Assembly (NCBI RefSeq): GCF_900163655.1
Contig: NZ_FWFG01000048.1
Location: 62,001-126,000 of the forward strand
Direction: 5' to 3'
Origin: Brachybacterium nesterenkovii
Lineage (GTDB): Bacteria > Actinomycetota > Actinomycetes > Actinomycetales > Dermabacteraceae
DNA: 64,000 nucleotides
Shown in pieces: positions 53,305 through 63,201 of the stretch; the first letter of the stretch is position 1, and each line of letters opens with the position of its first letter. A program made the translations under genes and the position numbers. Under the pieces are notes generated by a model. It was not told the DNA's origin. It made no database searches and saw only the letters and a list, made by a program, of their open reading frames with translations.

Positions 53305-54629
53305 TCAGCGTGCGACGCGCTGCACGTAGCGCTCGAGCTCGATCTGCTCGAGCGATTTGCCGCGCGTGTTCGGGGCGCCGATCACGCCGATCAGGAGTGC
53401 AGCCACGAGGAAGCCGAACATGATCAGTCCGACGAAGGGCACGCCTCGCTCGGCCAGCATGGTCGGGAAGAAGTAGCTGAGGATCCCGACGGCGATGCGC
53501 GCCACGAAGAACAGGACGCCCTGGGCGCTGGCCCGGTACGGGGTCGCGAACATCTCCGCCGTCCACAGCGCGTAGAAGGCCTGCGCACCGATGCCGGCCG
53601 ACGCGCCCCACAGCACCGCGAAGAGGATCAGCAGCGGCATGGTCACATGCGCGAAGACGAGAAGCACCCACGCTGCGATGCCCAGCACCGCTCCGATCGC
53701 GTAGAGGACGCGCCTGTCCATGCGGTCGCCGAGCATCATGAACCCGACATAGGTGACGACCACCGTCATGGTCCATAGGAGCACCTGCAGGAGGTTCTGC
53801 TGGGCGGGATCGGTGACACCGGCGGTCTGGTAGACGCGCGGCATGAAGATGCCCATCTGACCGGCCACGGTGTTCCACAGGCTGTAGACGCCGATGAGGA
53901 ACAGCAGGGCGGTGATGTTCTTGGGGTGCGAGAGCAGTTCGAGGAAGCCGCGGTGGCGCACCGCGGCGCCGCCGGCCCGGGCGGCCTCGTCGCGGGCCTT
54001 CTTGTGGTCGCTCCAGATCGTCGACTCCGCGAGGCCGCGGCGCACCCACCAGGTGATGAAGGCGATGACGAACAGGTGGGCGAAGATGATCCGCGACCCG
54101 AGCAGGCCGAGCGGGACCAGCGCGGTCGCGATCGCGAACACCACGGCCGGGCCGAGCGACCAGGCCAGCTGGGCGGTGCCCACGTGCCGGGCGCGCTGAC
54201 CCTCGGGCGCCTGCTCGGCGATGTAGGTGATGTAGGTCCAGGCCACGGGCACGCCGGCGCCGACCGCGATGCCGGTCAGGACCACTCCCACCAGCAGCAT
54301 CCAGGGCGCCGCCGCGAACACCACCAGCAGCGTGCCGAGCATGTAGAGGATCAGGTCGTAGGTGTAGATGAACTTGCGTCCGTAGCGGTCGCCGAGCGGC
54401 CCGCCGATCATCGCGCCGACGGCGGCGCCGAACGCGTTGGCGGAGATCGCGGCGACGAGGCCGACGGTCCAGTCGGTGAAGCCGAAGTGCTCCTGCCAGA
54501 GGCTGAGGCTCGTGGCCAGGCGAGAATCGATCCGGCCTCGATGTAGTTGGACATGGCGACGGCGATCGTCGCCTTCCAGCCGCGGACGGTGCCGGGCTTC
54601 GGGCCGGCGACGTCGGGGGTCGTGGTCAT
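53305..54629 (-). pseudogene. MFS transporter of rhamnose locus, frameshift
   Basis: About 440-residue sugar-porter-like MFS protein. The N-terminus from the ATG at 54629 (ribosome site GAGGAG) reads MTTTPDVAGPKPGTVRGWKA...NYIEAGSI. It then loses the frame near 54520, where one base appears missing (CGCCTGGCC for CGCCCTGGCC, which would give LATSLSLWQ). The remainder is intact: GGPLGDRYGRKFIYTYDLILYML, PVAWTYITYIAEQAPEGQRARHVG, and the C-terminal PNTRGKSLEQIE. It is next to rhamnose mutarotase and so probably imports L-rhamnose or a rhamnoside. Possibly a sequencing error in a G run. Confidence 0.85.
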
Positions 54630-54778
54630 GGGTTCTCCTCAGGTGTTCGGGAATGGACTGGGGCGGGTGCGGAGGACGGTGTTCATCCGACCGCGTTGGT
54701 GCGGTCGATGGCGATGGGGCCCACGACGGTGGGCGCGGGCACGGCGGAAGGCTGTCAGCGGGATCCGCTGGGGATCGG

Positions 54779-55153
54779 TCAGGCGAGGTGGAAGTACTGC
54801 GGAAGGATCTGCTTGTCCCCGCCGCCGGGGGTGAAGTACTCGGCCATGGCGGCCTCCCAGCGGAGCGAGACGCTCGCGCGGGCGATCGCCTCCTGTGCGG
54901 CGTCGCAGTCATCAGCCTCGAAGTAGCCGACGACGATGCCGTCCTCGGGACGGAGGAACAGGGAGTAGTTGCGCCAGCCGGCGTCCGTCAGGGCCTCTCG
55001 CATCTCGGCCCACACGTCCTGGTGGGCTTCGACGTAGTCGGCAAGGCGCTCCGGCTGCACGTGCAGCAGGAAGCAGCAGCACGAAGCGCTGCGGGCGTCG
55101 GTCGCTGCGAGCAGGGAGGCCAGGCGTGCGACGTCGGCATTCTCGGTGGTCAT
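54779..55153 (-). CDS. rhaM: L-rhamnose mutarotase
   Basis: 124 residues. Catalyses interconversion of alpha- and beta-L-rhamnose. HVQPERLADYVEAHQDVWAEMREALTDAGWRNYSLFLRPEDGIVVGYFEAD is the conserved core with the catalytic His and Tyr, ending in FHLA as usual. GAGGAGG lies 6 nt before the ATG. Two operator-like sites for a LacI protein lie in the gap to the divergent rhamnose isomerase gene. Follows the broken transporter gene on the same strand in reverse order (mutarotase first). Confidence 0.92.
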   Translation of the reverse strand: MTTENADVARLASLLAATDARSASCCCFLLHVQPERLADYVEAHQDVWAEMREALTDAGWRNYSLFLRPEDGIVVGYFEADDCDAAQEAIARASVSLRWEAAMAEYFTPGGGDKQILPQYFHLA

Positions 55154-55257
55154 GCGGCTCCTCCTCGAGCTCTCGGAGGGCGGGTCCTCCTTCGGCCCCG
55201 CCTCTGACGTCGTCGTCGCGGGACCCATGCGGTCCGCATCGACCGGGACTCACCTTG

Positions 55258-55301
55258 TGAGTCGTTTCACGCGATGCTCATGTCCTTCATGAGTCGTTTC
55301 A
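55258..55301. promoter_or_regulatory. Two LacI operator-like sites, 32 bp apart
   Basis: TGAGTCGTTTCA occurs at 55258-55269 and again at 55290-55301, each followed by CGCGA. The 32-bp spacing is about three helix turns, so both face the same side. They lie between rhaM and rhaI and resemble the CG-centred operators of LacI proteins. TGCAACGTTTCA at 57512 upstream of the rhamnosidase gene is related. Confidence 0.65.
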
Positions 55302-55381
55302 CGCGACATCGACGACGAGTTCCGGAACGACCCCAGAGACCATCGCGACCCACCTACCGAGCTCTCACCGAGGAGAACCCC

Positions 55382-55942
55382 ATGACCGCCCACCCCCTCG
55401 AGGCCCTGCCCGAGGACGTCGCCCGCGACCTCGCGGAGTTCACGATCGAGGTCCCCAGCTGGGGGTACGGCAACTCCGGCACCCGCTTCAAGGTGTTCAG
55501 CACCCCGGGCACGCCCCACGACCCCTTCGAGAAGATCGCCGACGCCGCCCAGACCCACGCGTACACGGGCAGCGCGCCGCGCGTGTCGCTGCACTACCCC
55601 TGGGACCGGGTCGAGGACTTCGGGAAGCTGGCCGACTTCGCCCGCGAGCAGGGCGTGTCGATCGGCATGATCAACTCCAACACGTTCCAGAACGACGACT
55701 ACAAGTTCGGCTCCCTCACCCACGGCGACGCCGCGATCCGCCGCAAGGCCATCGACCACCACCTCGAGTGCATCGACGTCATGCGCGCCACCGGCTCGAA
55801 GGAGCTGAAGATCTGGCTGGCCGACGGCACCAACTATGCGGGCCAGGACTCGATCCGCGCCCGCCAGGACCGCCTGGCCGAGTCCCTCTCCGAGGTCTAC
55901 GCGGGCCTCGCCGACGACGAGCGCCCCTCGATCGAGGCCTGA
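55382..55942 (+). pseudogene. rhaI: L-rhamnose isomerase, C-terminally truncated
   Basis: 186 residues matching the N-terminal half of an actinobacterial L-rhamnose isomerase (usually about 390). Present: EVPSWGYGNSGTRFKVF, HYPWDR, IGMINSNTFQ, YKFGSLTHGDAAIRRKAIDHHLECI, and LKIWLADGTNYAGQ. Sequence then ends at PSIEA and TGA. The second half, which holds most metal-binding residues and would continue after ADDERP, is missing, and the next gene begins 36 nt further on the other strand. No fragment of the remaining enzyme, nor of rhaB or rhaD, follows. A deletion is the likely cause. Almost certainly inactive. Confidence 0.88.
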
Positions 55943-55978
55943 CCGGGCCAGGCCTCGCCCGCCGTCTTCGGGCCCGGG

Positions 55979-57031
55979 TCACGCCCCGCTGGACTCCCGC
56001 ACCACGAGCTCGGGCTGGAACACGATCCGTCGGTGCTGCGCCTCGGCGCCCTGCGCGATCTCCTCCTCGAGGAGCGCGAGCGCGGTGCGGCCCATGAGGT
56101 CCGCCGGCTGGGACACCGAGGTCAGCGGCACGATCGCCGAGCGGGCGAACTCGATGTCGTCGTAGCCGACGATCGCGATCTCCTCGGGCACGGCCACCTC
56201 GTGGCGGAAGGCGCACGCCTGCAGGACGCCGACGGCCAGGAGGTCGTTGACGCAGAACACGGCGTCGGGACGCTCGGCCCGCGGCATCGAGACGATCCGC
56301 TCGCCCACCTCGCGCCCGGCGAGGACGGTCAGGGCGTCGGCCTCGAGCACCTCGAAGCGGGCACCGGCCTCCTCGGCGGCGGCACGGGCGCCCGCCTCGC
56401 GCTCGGCGACCTGGCGGATGTCGCGGCGTGCGGCGACGACGGCGATGCGGCGGCGTCCGGCGCCCACGAGGTGCTCGACGGCCATGCGCCCGCCGGCCAC
56501 GTCGTCTACGGAGACGGAGGGCATCTCGGGGTCGCCTGCGAGGTCACGGCCATCGGCGATGCCGTCCTCGACCAGCACGACGGGCGTGCCGCGGCGGCGG
56601 ATGGCGGCGGGCAGATCGCGATCGCCGCCCGTGGACGCGAGGAGGATGCCGCGCACGCGCTGCTCCTCGAACAGGGACAGGTACAGGCGCTCGCGCTCGA
56701 GGCGGTTGGCGGAGCTGCCGGCGATGACGGCGAGCGCGGAGGCTTCGGCGGCGGCCTCCATCCCGCCGACGACGTCGGCGTAGAAGGGGTTGGCGAGGTC
56801 GAGGACGACGGCGCCCACGGTGCGGGAGCGGCCCATCTTGAGCTGGGGGGCGGCGTCGTTGCGAACGTAGCCGAGCTCGGCGATCGCGGCCTCGACGCGG
56901 GCGCGACGGTCGGCGGAGACCTGCTCCGGGCGATTGAGCACGTTGGAGACGGTGCCGACGGATACCCCCGCGGCGCGCGCCACGTCCTTCATGCCGACGG
57001 GCTTCTTGCCGACGGGGCGTGTGGTGGCCAC
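55979..57031 (-). CDS. LacI-family regulator of rhamnose locus
   Basis: 350 residues. Helix-turn-helix MKDVARAAGVSVGTVSNVLNRPEQVSADRRARVEAAIAELGYVRNDAAPQL, with the LacI hinge; the sensor domain continues with GAVVLDLANPFYADVVGGMEAAAE and VFCVNDLLAVGVLQ. The GTG at 57031 is preferred to the ATG at 56992 because GGAGG lies 5 nt upstream. It is divergent from the GH78 gene and next to rhaI, so it likely controls both through the TGAGTCGTTTCA-like sites. Confidence 0.9.
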   Translation of the reverse strand: MATTRPVGKKPVGMKDVARAAGVSVGTVSNVLNRPEQVSADRRARVEAAIAELGYVRNDAAPQLKMGRSRTVGAVVLDLANPFYADVVGGMEAAAEASALAVIAGSSANRLERERLYLSLFEEQRVRGILLASTGGDRDLPAAIRRRGTPVVLVEDGIADGRDLAGDPEMPSVSVDDVAGGRMAVEHLVGAGRRRIAVVAARRDIRQVAEREAGARAAAEEAGARFEVLEADALTVLAGREVGERIVSMPRAERPDAVFCVNDLLAVGVLQACAFRHEVAVPEEIAIVGYDDIEFARSAIVPLTSVSQPADLMGRTALALLEEEIAQGAEAQHRRIVFQPELVVRESSGA

Positions 57032-57672
57032 CGAATCCTCCGTTCCCGCGGCCGCCGTCGGCGCCGTCCAGGGCCATCGTCCGGGCGGCGGCCCCGACCG
57101 GGCGCCGGCGGCAGGCCACCCTGCCGTCGATGGCACCGAGCGAGGCGTCGTCCGGGTCGTTGTGGCGACCATGCACCGGTCGCCTGCCGCGCGGGGAGCG
57201 CGCGGCGGTGAGGCGACGGTATCGCACCTGCGGCCCCGGGCCGCCCGCATCGGGCAGATGGGCCAGCACCGAGACCGGAACGCCCGCCCGGGGAGCAGGG
57301 AGCAGGGAGCAGGGACACAGCCTCGATGCGCCCCGGGGCGCATCCCTCGCACGCGCGCCCCACTCCATACCGCCGATGCCCGTTCATGCCCGTCCGCGCC
57401 CGCCCGCGCCCGTCCGCGCCCGCCCGCGCACGCTCGCCCGCCCACGCTCGCCCGCACACATGCCCGGCTCCCCTGCCTGCCGCGCCCCCGTCTCCGCCTT
57501 AGGCCACATCTTGCAACGTTTCACGCTCTGTCATCGAATGGTTCCCGAGCCCGCTCCTGCGCGATCCCGCCCGGCCCCGTTCCCGGCGGCAGTCGCGCAC
57601 CGCGGACCCCGCGCCCGGGGCCGCCGCATCGGCCGCCCGCGGGCCGCATCACCCGTCGAGTCGAGGAAGACC
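57032..57672. other. Regulatory gap between LacI and GH78 genes
   Basis: Holds one operator-like site (57512-57523), a short GGAGCA tandem (57293-57313) and a CCCGCGCCCGTCCG-type simple repeat (57385-57450). No gene is supported. Confidence 0.6.
57512..57523. promoter_or_regulatory. LacI operator-like site before GH78
   Basis: TGCAACGTTTCA, palindromic around ACGT, resembling the two TGAGTCGTTTCA sites upstream of rhaI. It lies 150 bp before the rhamnosidase start. Confidence 0.55.
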
Positions 57673-59965
57673 ATGACCGCACCTGCCGCATCCGGCACCA
57701 CCGCCTCCGCACCCCTGACCGTCCTCGAGCAGGCCGTCGCCATCGCGGCCGGCGACCCCGAGGGCCGCCTGCCCGTCCCTGCGCACCTCGATCGCCCTCG
57801 AGCAGGACGCGGCCCGCATCGCCTCCGCCGAGCTGCTCGCGACCGCCCACGGCGTCTACGAGGCGAGCATCGACGGCGCCCCCGTCACCGACTCCGTCCT
57901 GAACCCGGGATGGACCGCCTACGACGACCGCCTGCAGGTCCAGCGCTTCGACGTGACCGATCTCCTGCGCTCCGCCTCGTCCGCGCCCGAGCTCAGCATC
58001 CGCCTCGCCGGCGGCTGGTGGCACGGCAACCTCGGCTTCGAGGGCGCCAACGCGAACTACGGCCCCGACACCGCCCTGCTCGCGGCCCTCGTCATCACCT
58101 ATGAGGACGGCGCCGTCCAGACCGTCGTCACCGATGAGTCGTGGAGCGCGACCCTCTCGACCGTCGAGCACGCCTCTCTCTACGCCGGCCAGCGGGAGGA
58201 CCGCCGCCTCGAGGCGGAGGACGCCGCGGTGCGCGCCGTCGAGATCGACCGCGCGACGCTCATCGAGCAGGCCTCCCCGCTCATCGGCCGCCACGAGGTG
58301 CTGCGCCCGCAGCGCATCTGGACCTCCCCGTCGGGCAGGACCCTCGTCGACTTCGGGCAGAACCTGGTGGGATGGATCCGCTTCGCCGTCGCGGGCCCCG
58401 AGGGCACCGAGATCGCGCTGCGCCACGCCGAGGTGCTCGAGCACGAGGAGCTCGGCACGCGGCCCCTGCGCGGCGCCGAGGCGACCGACCGCCTGGTGCT
58501 GGCCGGGACCGGGGAGCCGGAGGCGTTCGAGCCCACCCTCACCTTCCACGGCTTCCGCTACGCCGAGGTCACGGGCTGGCCCGGCGAGCTCACGGCCGAT
58601 GACCTCGAGGCCGTCGTCGTCCACTCGCGCATCGAGCGCACCGGCACCTTCGAGTGCTCGAACGACGATGTGAACCAGCTGGTCAGCAACGTGGTGTGGG
58701 GTCAGAAGGGCAACTTCCTGGGCGTCCCGACGGACTGCCCGCAGCGCGACGAGCGCCTCGGCTGGACGGGCGACATCGCCGCCTTCGCCGCGACCGCCGC
58801 CTACCAGTTCGACGTCTCGGACTTCCTGCACTCGTGGCTGCTGGACCTCGCGGCGGACACGCGCACCAACGACGGCGGCTGGGTGCCGTTCGTGATCCCC
58901 GATGTGCTGCGCCACGCGAACTTCCCCGAGGAGTTCGCGGCCCAGGCCGACGCCTGGGGCGGGGTCACCGCGATCTGGGGCGACGCCTCCGTGTGGGTGC
59001 CGCAGGCCTTGTGGAACGCCTACGGCGACCTCGACGCCCTGCGCGCCGAGTACCCGGGCATGGTGCTGCACCTGGAGTCGGTCGAGAAGGTCCTCTCCCC
59101 CTCGGGCCTGTGGGACCAGGGCTTCCAGTTCGGCGACTGGCTCGACCCCGACGCCCCGCCGGACCAGCCCGCTGCCGCGAAGGCCGACACCGGCGTGGTC
59201 GCGACCGCATGCCTCATCCGGTCCGCCCGCTTCGCCGCCGAGACCGCGCAGCTGGTCGGCGAGAGCGCCGACGCCGAGCGCTGGCAGTCCCTCGCCGACC
59301 GCGCCCACGCGGCGTTCGTCGCGGCGTACGTGAGCGAGGACGGCCGGATCACCTCCGACTGCGCGACGGTGTACGCCCTCGCGATCGCCTTCGACCTGCT
59401 GGAGGGCGATGTGCGGGCGAAGGCGGGCGACCGCCTGGCCGAGATTGTCGCCGAGGCCGGCTACCGGGTGTCCACGGGCTTCGCGGGCACGCCGTTCGTG
59501 ACGTGGGCGCTGTCGGAGACGGGCCACGCCGATGCCGCCTACCGCCTGCTGCTGGAGCGAGAGTGCCCGTCGTGGATGTACCCGGTGTCGATGGGCGCCA
59601 CGACGATCTGGGAGCGCTGGGACTCGATGCTCCCGGACGGCTCGATCAACCCCGGCGAGATGACGAGCTTCAACCACTACGCCCTGGGCGCCGTGGCCGA
59701 CTGGATCTACCAGGTGGTGCTCGGCATCCGTCCGGCGGAGCCCGGCTACCGCCGCGTGCGCATCCAGCCCGTCCCCGGCGAGGGCGTCACGTGGGCCAAG
59801 GGCGCACTCGACACGGTCTCCGGCCGCGTCGAGGTCTCCTGGAGCACCGGGGCCGGCGGCGCGCTGCGCCTGGAGACGACGATCCCCGAGGGCGTGCCCG
59901 CGACGATCGTCCTGCCCGACGGCACGGGGCACGAGGTCACGGGCGGGTCGCACACGTTCGGCTGA
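57673..59965 (+). pseudogene. GH78 alpha-L-rhamnosidase, N-terminal frameshift
   Basis: Removes terminal L-rhamnose from plant glycosides. The main part is intact: LNPGWTAYDDRLQVQRFDVTDLL (N-terminal lectin-like domain), DFGQNLVGWIRF, PTDCPQRDERLGWTGDI with the catalytic acid region, GDWLDPDAPPDQPAAAKADT, MYPVSMGATTIWERWDS, and SFNHYALGAVADWIY. The likely ATG at 57673 gives MTAPAASGTTASAPL... in another frame. The switch to the enzyme frame, LRTSIALEQDAARIASAELLATAHGVYE, needs one base removed near 57775. The usual fibronectin-like N-terminal module is also absent. A later ATG at 57953 would lose about 60 residues of the first domain. Frameshift may be real or a sequence error. Confidence 0.85.
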
Positions 59966-60195
59966 GGCGGATCCCGGCGCGCCCTCCGGACAGGGATGGC
60001 GGAGCGGCGCGCGGGTGACGCCCGCTCCCGTGCAGACCGGTCCCGTGCAGACATTCGGCGCGCTGGGGACGCCCGGCCATGCGACGGGACGACGGGCGGG
60101 CGGGGCACCGAGGGACGCCCAGCCCGCCAGCTGCCCCTCGCCTGTTCTGGTCGTTCCACGGGGTGCCGACCGGTCTGCCCGTCGGTCCGCAGCCC

Positions 60196-60252
60196 GTTCT
60201 GGTCACTCCCGGTCGGAATTCACGCCCGATAGCGACGACTTCTGACCAGAAC
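60196..60252. repeat. 57-nt inverted repeat (GTTCTGGTCA arms)
   Basis: GTTCTGGTCA and TGACCAGAAC enclose a centre with GATAGCGACGACTTCTG, which resembles the right end of family B. A further GTTCTGGTC lies at 60144. Located after the GH78 gene. Confidence 0.65.
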
Positions 60253-60289
60253 GCGCTCCCACGCTGAGGGGCGCATCCCCGAGCGCCAT

Positions 60290-60340
60290 GATGGGACTCA
60301 GATCAGGCCCGATGTGAGTCGCAGAGCGGCGCTGGATGGG
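60290..60340. repeat. Dispersed element F, copy 1
   Basis: GATGGGACTCAGATCAGG-CCCGATGTGAGTCGCAG then ...GATGGG. A related sequence is at 63751 (GATGGGTGCCAGATTCGGCC...TGAGTCGCAG). A GACTCA/TGAGTC hairpin is internal. Confidence 0.6.
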
Positions 60341-60393
60341 ACGACGGGCACGAGAGCGCCTTTCGGACACCCCTGCGCTTCCGCAGCCTGCCG

Positions 60394-61329
60394 TCAGCGC
60401 CGCCAGACGTAGGGCGTGGTCGTCGAGACCTTCACCAGGCCGGAGCGCTCGAGGATCGGCCGGGAGTCCTCCGTCGAGTCGGAGTGCACGAGAGTGCGCC
60501 CCATCGCGAGGGCCTCGCGGGCACGGGCGGCGGTCAACGCCCGGTAGATCCCGCGGCCGCGGTATGCGGGCAGCGTCGCGCCGCCCCAGATGCCGACGAA
60601 GCGGGTCCCGGGCACGGGCTCGAGGCGGCCGCCGCAGACGATCACGCCGTCGACCTCCGCCGCCCACAGCTGCATGCCGTCGGCGCGGTCGGCCTCCCGC
60701 TCGAGCCGCGCCAGGATCTCCTCGGCGCGCACCGGGTCCACGTCCTCGCCGAAGGCACGGTCGACCGCGGCGCACACCGCGCGGACATCATCGGGCTCCG
60801 TGGCGCGACGGATGACGACGCCCGCGGGAGCATGAGCGTCGAGGAGCGCGGTGAGCGGGCCGATCATGATCGACTCGGTCTCCTCGGGCACGAAGCCGCG
60901 GGCGACGAGCGACTCGTGCAGGCCCGGGCCGACGTCGTGGCCGCGGGTCTTCCACTCGACCTCGGTGCAGGCGGTCTGATCGCGGAAGTGCGCGAGGGCG
61001 GCGTCGACGAGTCGCCCGATTGCGGTCGCGTCCGCACCGCCGAGGTCGCGGTAGGTGATGAAGCCGCGCCCGCCCGCGAACTCGGCCAGGCGCAGCGGAC
61101 CGAGCAGCTCGACCCGGAGCGCGCTCGGCGTCTCGGCCTCGGTGCGCAGCTCCTCGTCGTAGGCGCGCAGCAGCGCGGCGGGGTCGGGGGCGTCGGAGAC
61201 AGGAGCCCGCCGCGCCTCAGCAGAGGCCGATGCCCCGGCCTGCGCGGCAGAGACAGCATCCGGAGGGGAGGCGGGAGCAGGGTCGGGGACGGCGGGGTCC
61301 GGGGCGGGAGCAGCGTTCATCGTGGTCAT
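60394..61329 (-). CDS. GNAT-family N-acetyltransferase
   Basis: 311 residues. A disordered Ala/Pro-rich N-terminus of about 55 residues precedes a helical and beta region, and the C-terminal GNAT fold at about 175-310. The acetyl-CoA loop is GGATLPAYRGRGIYRALTAARA, the classical Q/R-x-x-G-x-G/A motif. The N-terminal half may be a second, degenerate GNAT fold. The ATG at 61329 has AGGA 10 nt upstream; 61320 is an alternative. Substrate unknown. Confidence 0.85.
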   Translation of the reverse strand: MTTMNAAPAPDPAVPDPAPASPPDAVSAAQAGASASAEARRAPVSDAPDPAALLRAYDEELRTEAETPSALRVELLGPLRLAEFAGGRGFITYRDLGGADATAIGRLVDAALAHFRDQTACTEVEWKTRGHDVGPGLHESLVARGFVPEETESIMIGPLTALLDAHAPAGVVIRRATEPDDVRAVCAAVDRAFGEDVDPVRAEEILARLEREADRADGMQLWAAEVDGVIVCGGRLEPVPGTRFVGIWGGATLPAYRGRGIYRALTAARAREALAMGRTLVHSDSTEDSRPILERSGLVKVSTTTPYVWRR

Positions 61330-61483
61330 CGTGGTCGATCCTGCGCCCTCGCATCCCCCGCGTCCACCGCAATTCCGCCCGCTGCATCCGGCCTGCGTTC
61401 CACCTGTCGCTCCCGAGGCGCGGGGAGCACCGATCGCATCGGGCTGGGACGGCGAGTCCCGCACAGTCGCACCAGCCAGGAGC

Positions 61484-61687
61484 CGGACGACGAGCACTCC
61501 CGGCTCCTGCTCTCGATCGGACGACGCGCCCCGGCCTCCGCCTCTCCGGTCCGACGACAGGACCTGACTGTGCCGCCCATCGCGTCCGACGACGCGCACC
61601 CCGGCCTCCGATCGGACGACGAGCACTCCCGGCTCCTGCTCTCGATCGGACAACGCGCCCCGGCTCCCGCCTCTCCTGTCCGACGAC
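61484..61687. repeat. 75-nt direct repeat, 129-bp offset
   Basis: Two copies (61484-61558 and 61613-61687), over 90% alike, starting CGGACGACGAGCACTCCCGG. They lie in the 431-bp gap between the GNAT and APC genes, and the CCGACGACG motif recurs between them. Confidence 0.85.
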
Positions 61688-61760
61688 GCGCCCGCGCTGT
61701 CGCGGTTCGTCGGACCCGCCGCGCATGATGGGGCGATCCCCTCCCGGAAGGACCATCTCC

Positions 61761-63188
61761 ATGGCGGAGCTCAAGAAGTCCCTCGGCATGACCTCCCTCA
61801 TCGCCCTCGGCGTCGCGGGCGTGGTCGGGTCGTCCTGGATCTACACGTCGTCGACCTTCTTCGCGGACCTCGGCGCGGGCGGCATGATCATCGGCCTGCT
61901 CATCGGCGCGGCGCTCGCGGCCTGCGTGGCCCTCGCCTACGGGGAGCTGACCTCGGCGATCCCGCGCGCCGGCGGGGAGGTCGTGTGGGGCTACACCGCG
62001 CTGGGCCGCCCGTTCGGCTTCGCGACCGGCTGGTTCCACATCGGCGCCTACATCTCCTCCCTCGCGTTCTACGTGACCGCCTTCGGCACCCTGCTGGGCA
62101 AGTACGTCCCCGGCATGGACGCGATGCCGCTGTACTCGATCGCCGACGAGGCCGTCACCGCTCCCGTGCTGATCGCCGGCCTCGTGCTCACCGCGATCGT
62201 GTTCGCGCTCAACTGGTGGGGCGTGTCCCTCGGCGCCCAGATCCAGGTGGTCCTGTTCGCCGTGATGATCGTGATCGGCCTGGCGCTGGCCGGCACCGCC
62301 CTGGTCCACGGATCGCCGTCGAACCTGCTGCCCCTGTGGACGCCCGAGCAGGAGCCCGTGACCTCGACCCTGCGCATGGTGGTCCCCGGCATCACCTACG
62401 TCGTCGGCTTCTCCCTCGTGGCCGTGCTCGCCGAGGAGTCGAGCCTCCCGCCGGCGCGCGTGGGGCGCGCGGTCGTCCTGACCGTCGCGTGCGCCGCGGC
62501 CTTCTACGCGACCGTGCTGCTCGCGACCGCGTACGTCGTGCCGTGGGAGGACGTCGCGGGCATGGAGCTCGGCACGATCGACGCGTTCACCGCCGCCGGC
62601 TTCCCGCTGCTGGGCCTGGGCGCCTTCCTCATCGCCGTGCTCGGCCTGGTCACGAGCTTCATCGGGCTCTTCGTGGCGTCCAGCCGCGTGGTCCTCGCCC
62701 TCGCGCGCGCCCGCATGCTCCCCCATGGCCTCGCCCGCATCGACGAGCGCTCCGGCGTCCCGCGCCGCGCCCTGCTGTTCGTGCTCGCCGTGACGGTGGC
62801 CTTCGGCCTGCTGGGTCCGGGCGCCATCGTCTGGTTCCTCGACGCCGGCGGCGTGTTCCTCGGCATCGTCTGGCTGCTGGTGTGCATCGCCAAGTACCGG
62901 ATGCCCGCCCGCTACCCGGGCCTCGAGTACACGTACCGTGCGCGTCCCGCGTTCCTCCCGGCCGTCGGCGCGATCGGCGCGACCCTCGTCATCGCGTTCA
63001 CCGTCATCCCGGTCCCCGGGGTCGCGATGTCGCTCGTCTGGCCCGCCGAGTACATCCTGCTGGGCGCGTGGGCACTCCTCGGGACGGTGCTCTACCTGGT
63101 CACGCCCGCGCCGACCGATCAGGAGGGCACGTTCCGCGAGATGCTCGGCCCCCACGCCGACAAGCTCCTGGCCGCGCGGCGGGGCTGA
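61761..63188 (+). CDS. APC-family amino-acid permease
   Basis: 475-residue permease of the amino acid-polyamine-organocation superfamily, about twelve helices. Typical features: LGMTSLIALGVAGVVGSSWIY (the unwound TM1 with GxG-like motif), AYGELTSAIPRAGGEVVWGYTALG, and FGLLGPGAIVWFLDAGGV. AAGGA lies a few bases before the ATG at 61761. The substrate may be an amino acid or amine. It is followed at once by the remains of a LysE exporter gene. Confidence 0.9.
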   Translation: MAELKKSLGMTSLIALGVAGVVGSSWIYTSSTFFADLGAGGMIIGLLIGAALAACVALAYGELTSAIPRAGGEVVWGYTALGRPFGFATGWFHIGAYISSLAFYVTAFGTLLGKYVPGMDAMPLYSIADEAVTAPVLIAGLVLTAIVFALNWWGVSLGAQIQVVLFAVMIVIGLALAGTALVHGSPSNLLPLWTPEQEPVTSTLRMVVPGITYVVGFSLVAVLAEESSLPPARVGRAVVLTVACAAAFYATVLLATAYVVPWEDVAGMELGTIDAFTAAGFPLLGLGAFLIAVLGLVTSFIGLFVASSRVVLALARARMLPHGLARIDERSGVPRRALLFVLAVTVAFGLLGPGAIVWFLDAGGVFLGIVWLLVCIAKYRMPARYPGLEYTYRARPAFLPAVGAIGATLVIAFTVIPVPGVAMSLVWPAEYILLGAWALLGTVLYLVTPAPTDQEGTFREMLGPHADKLLAARRG

Positions 63189-63201
63189 GCCCGCCGCGCT
63201 G

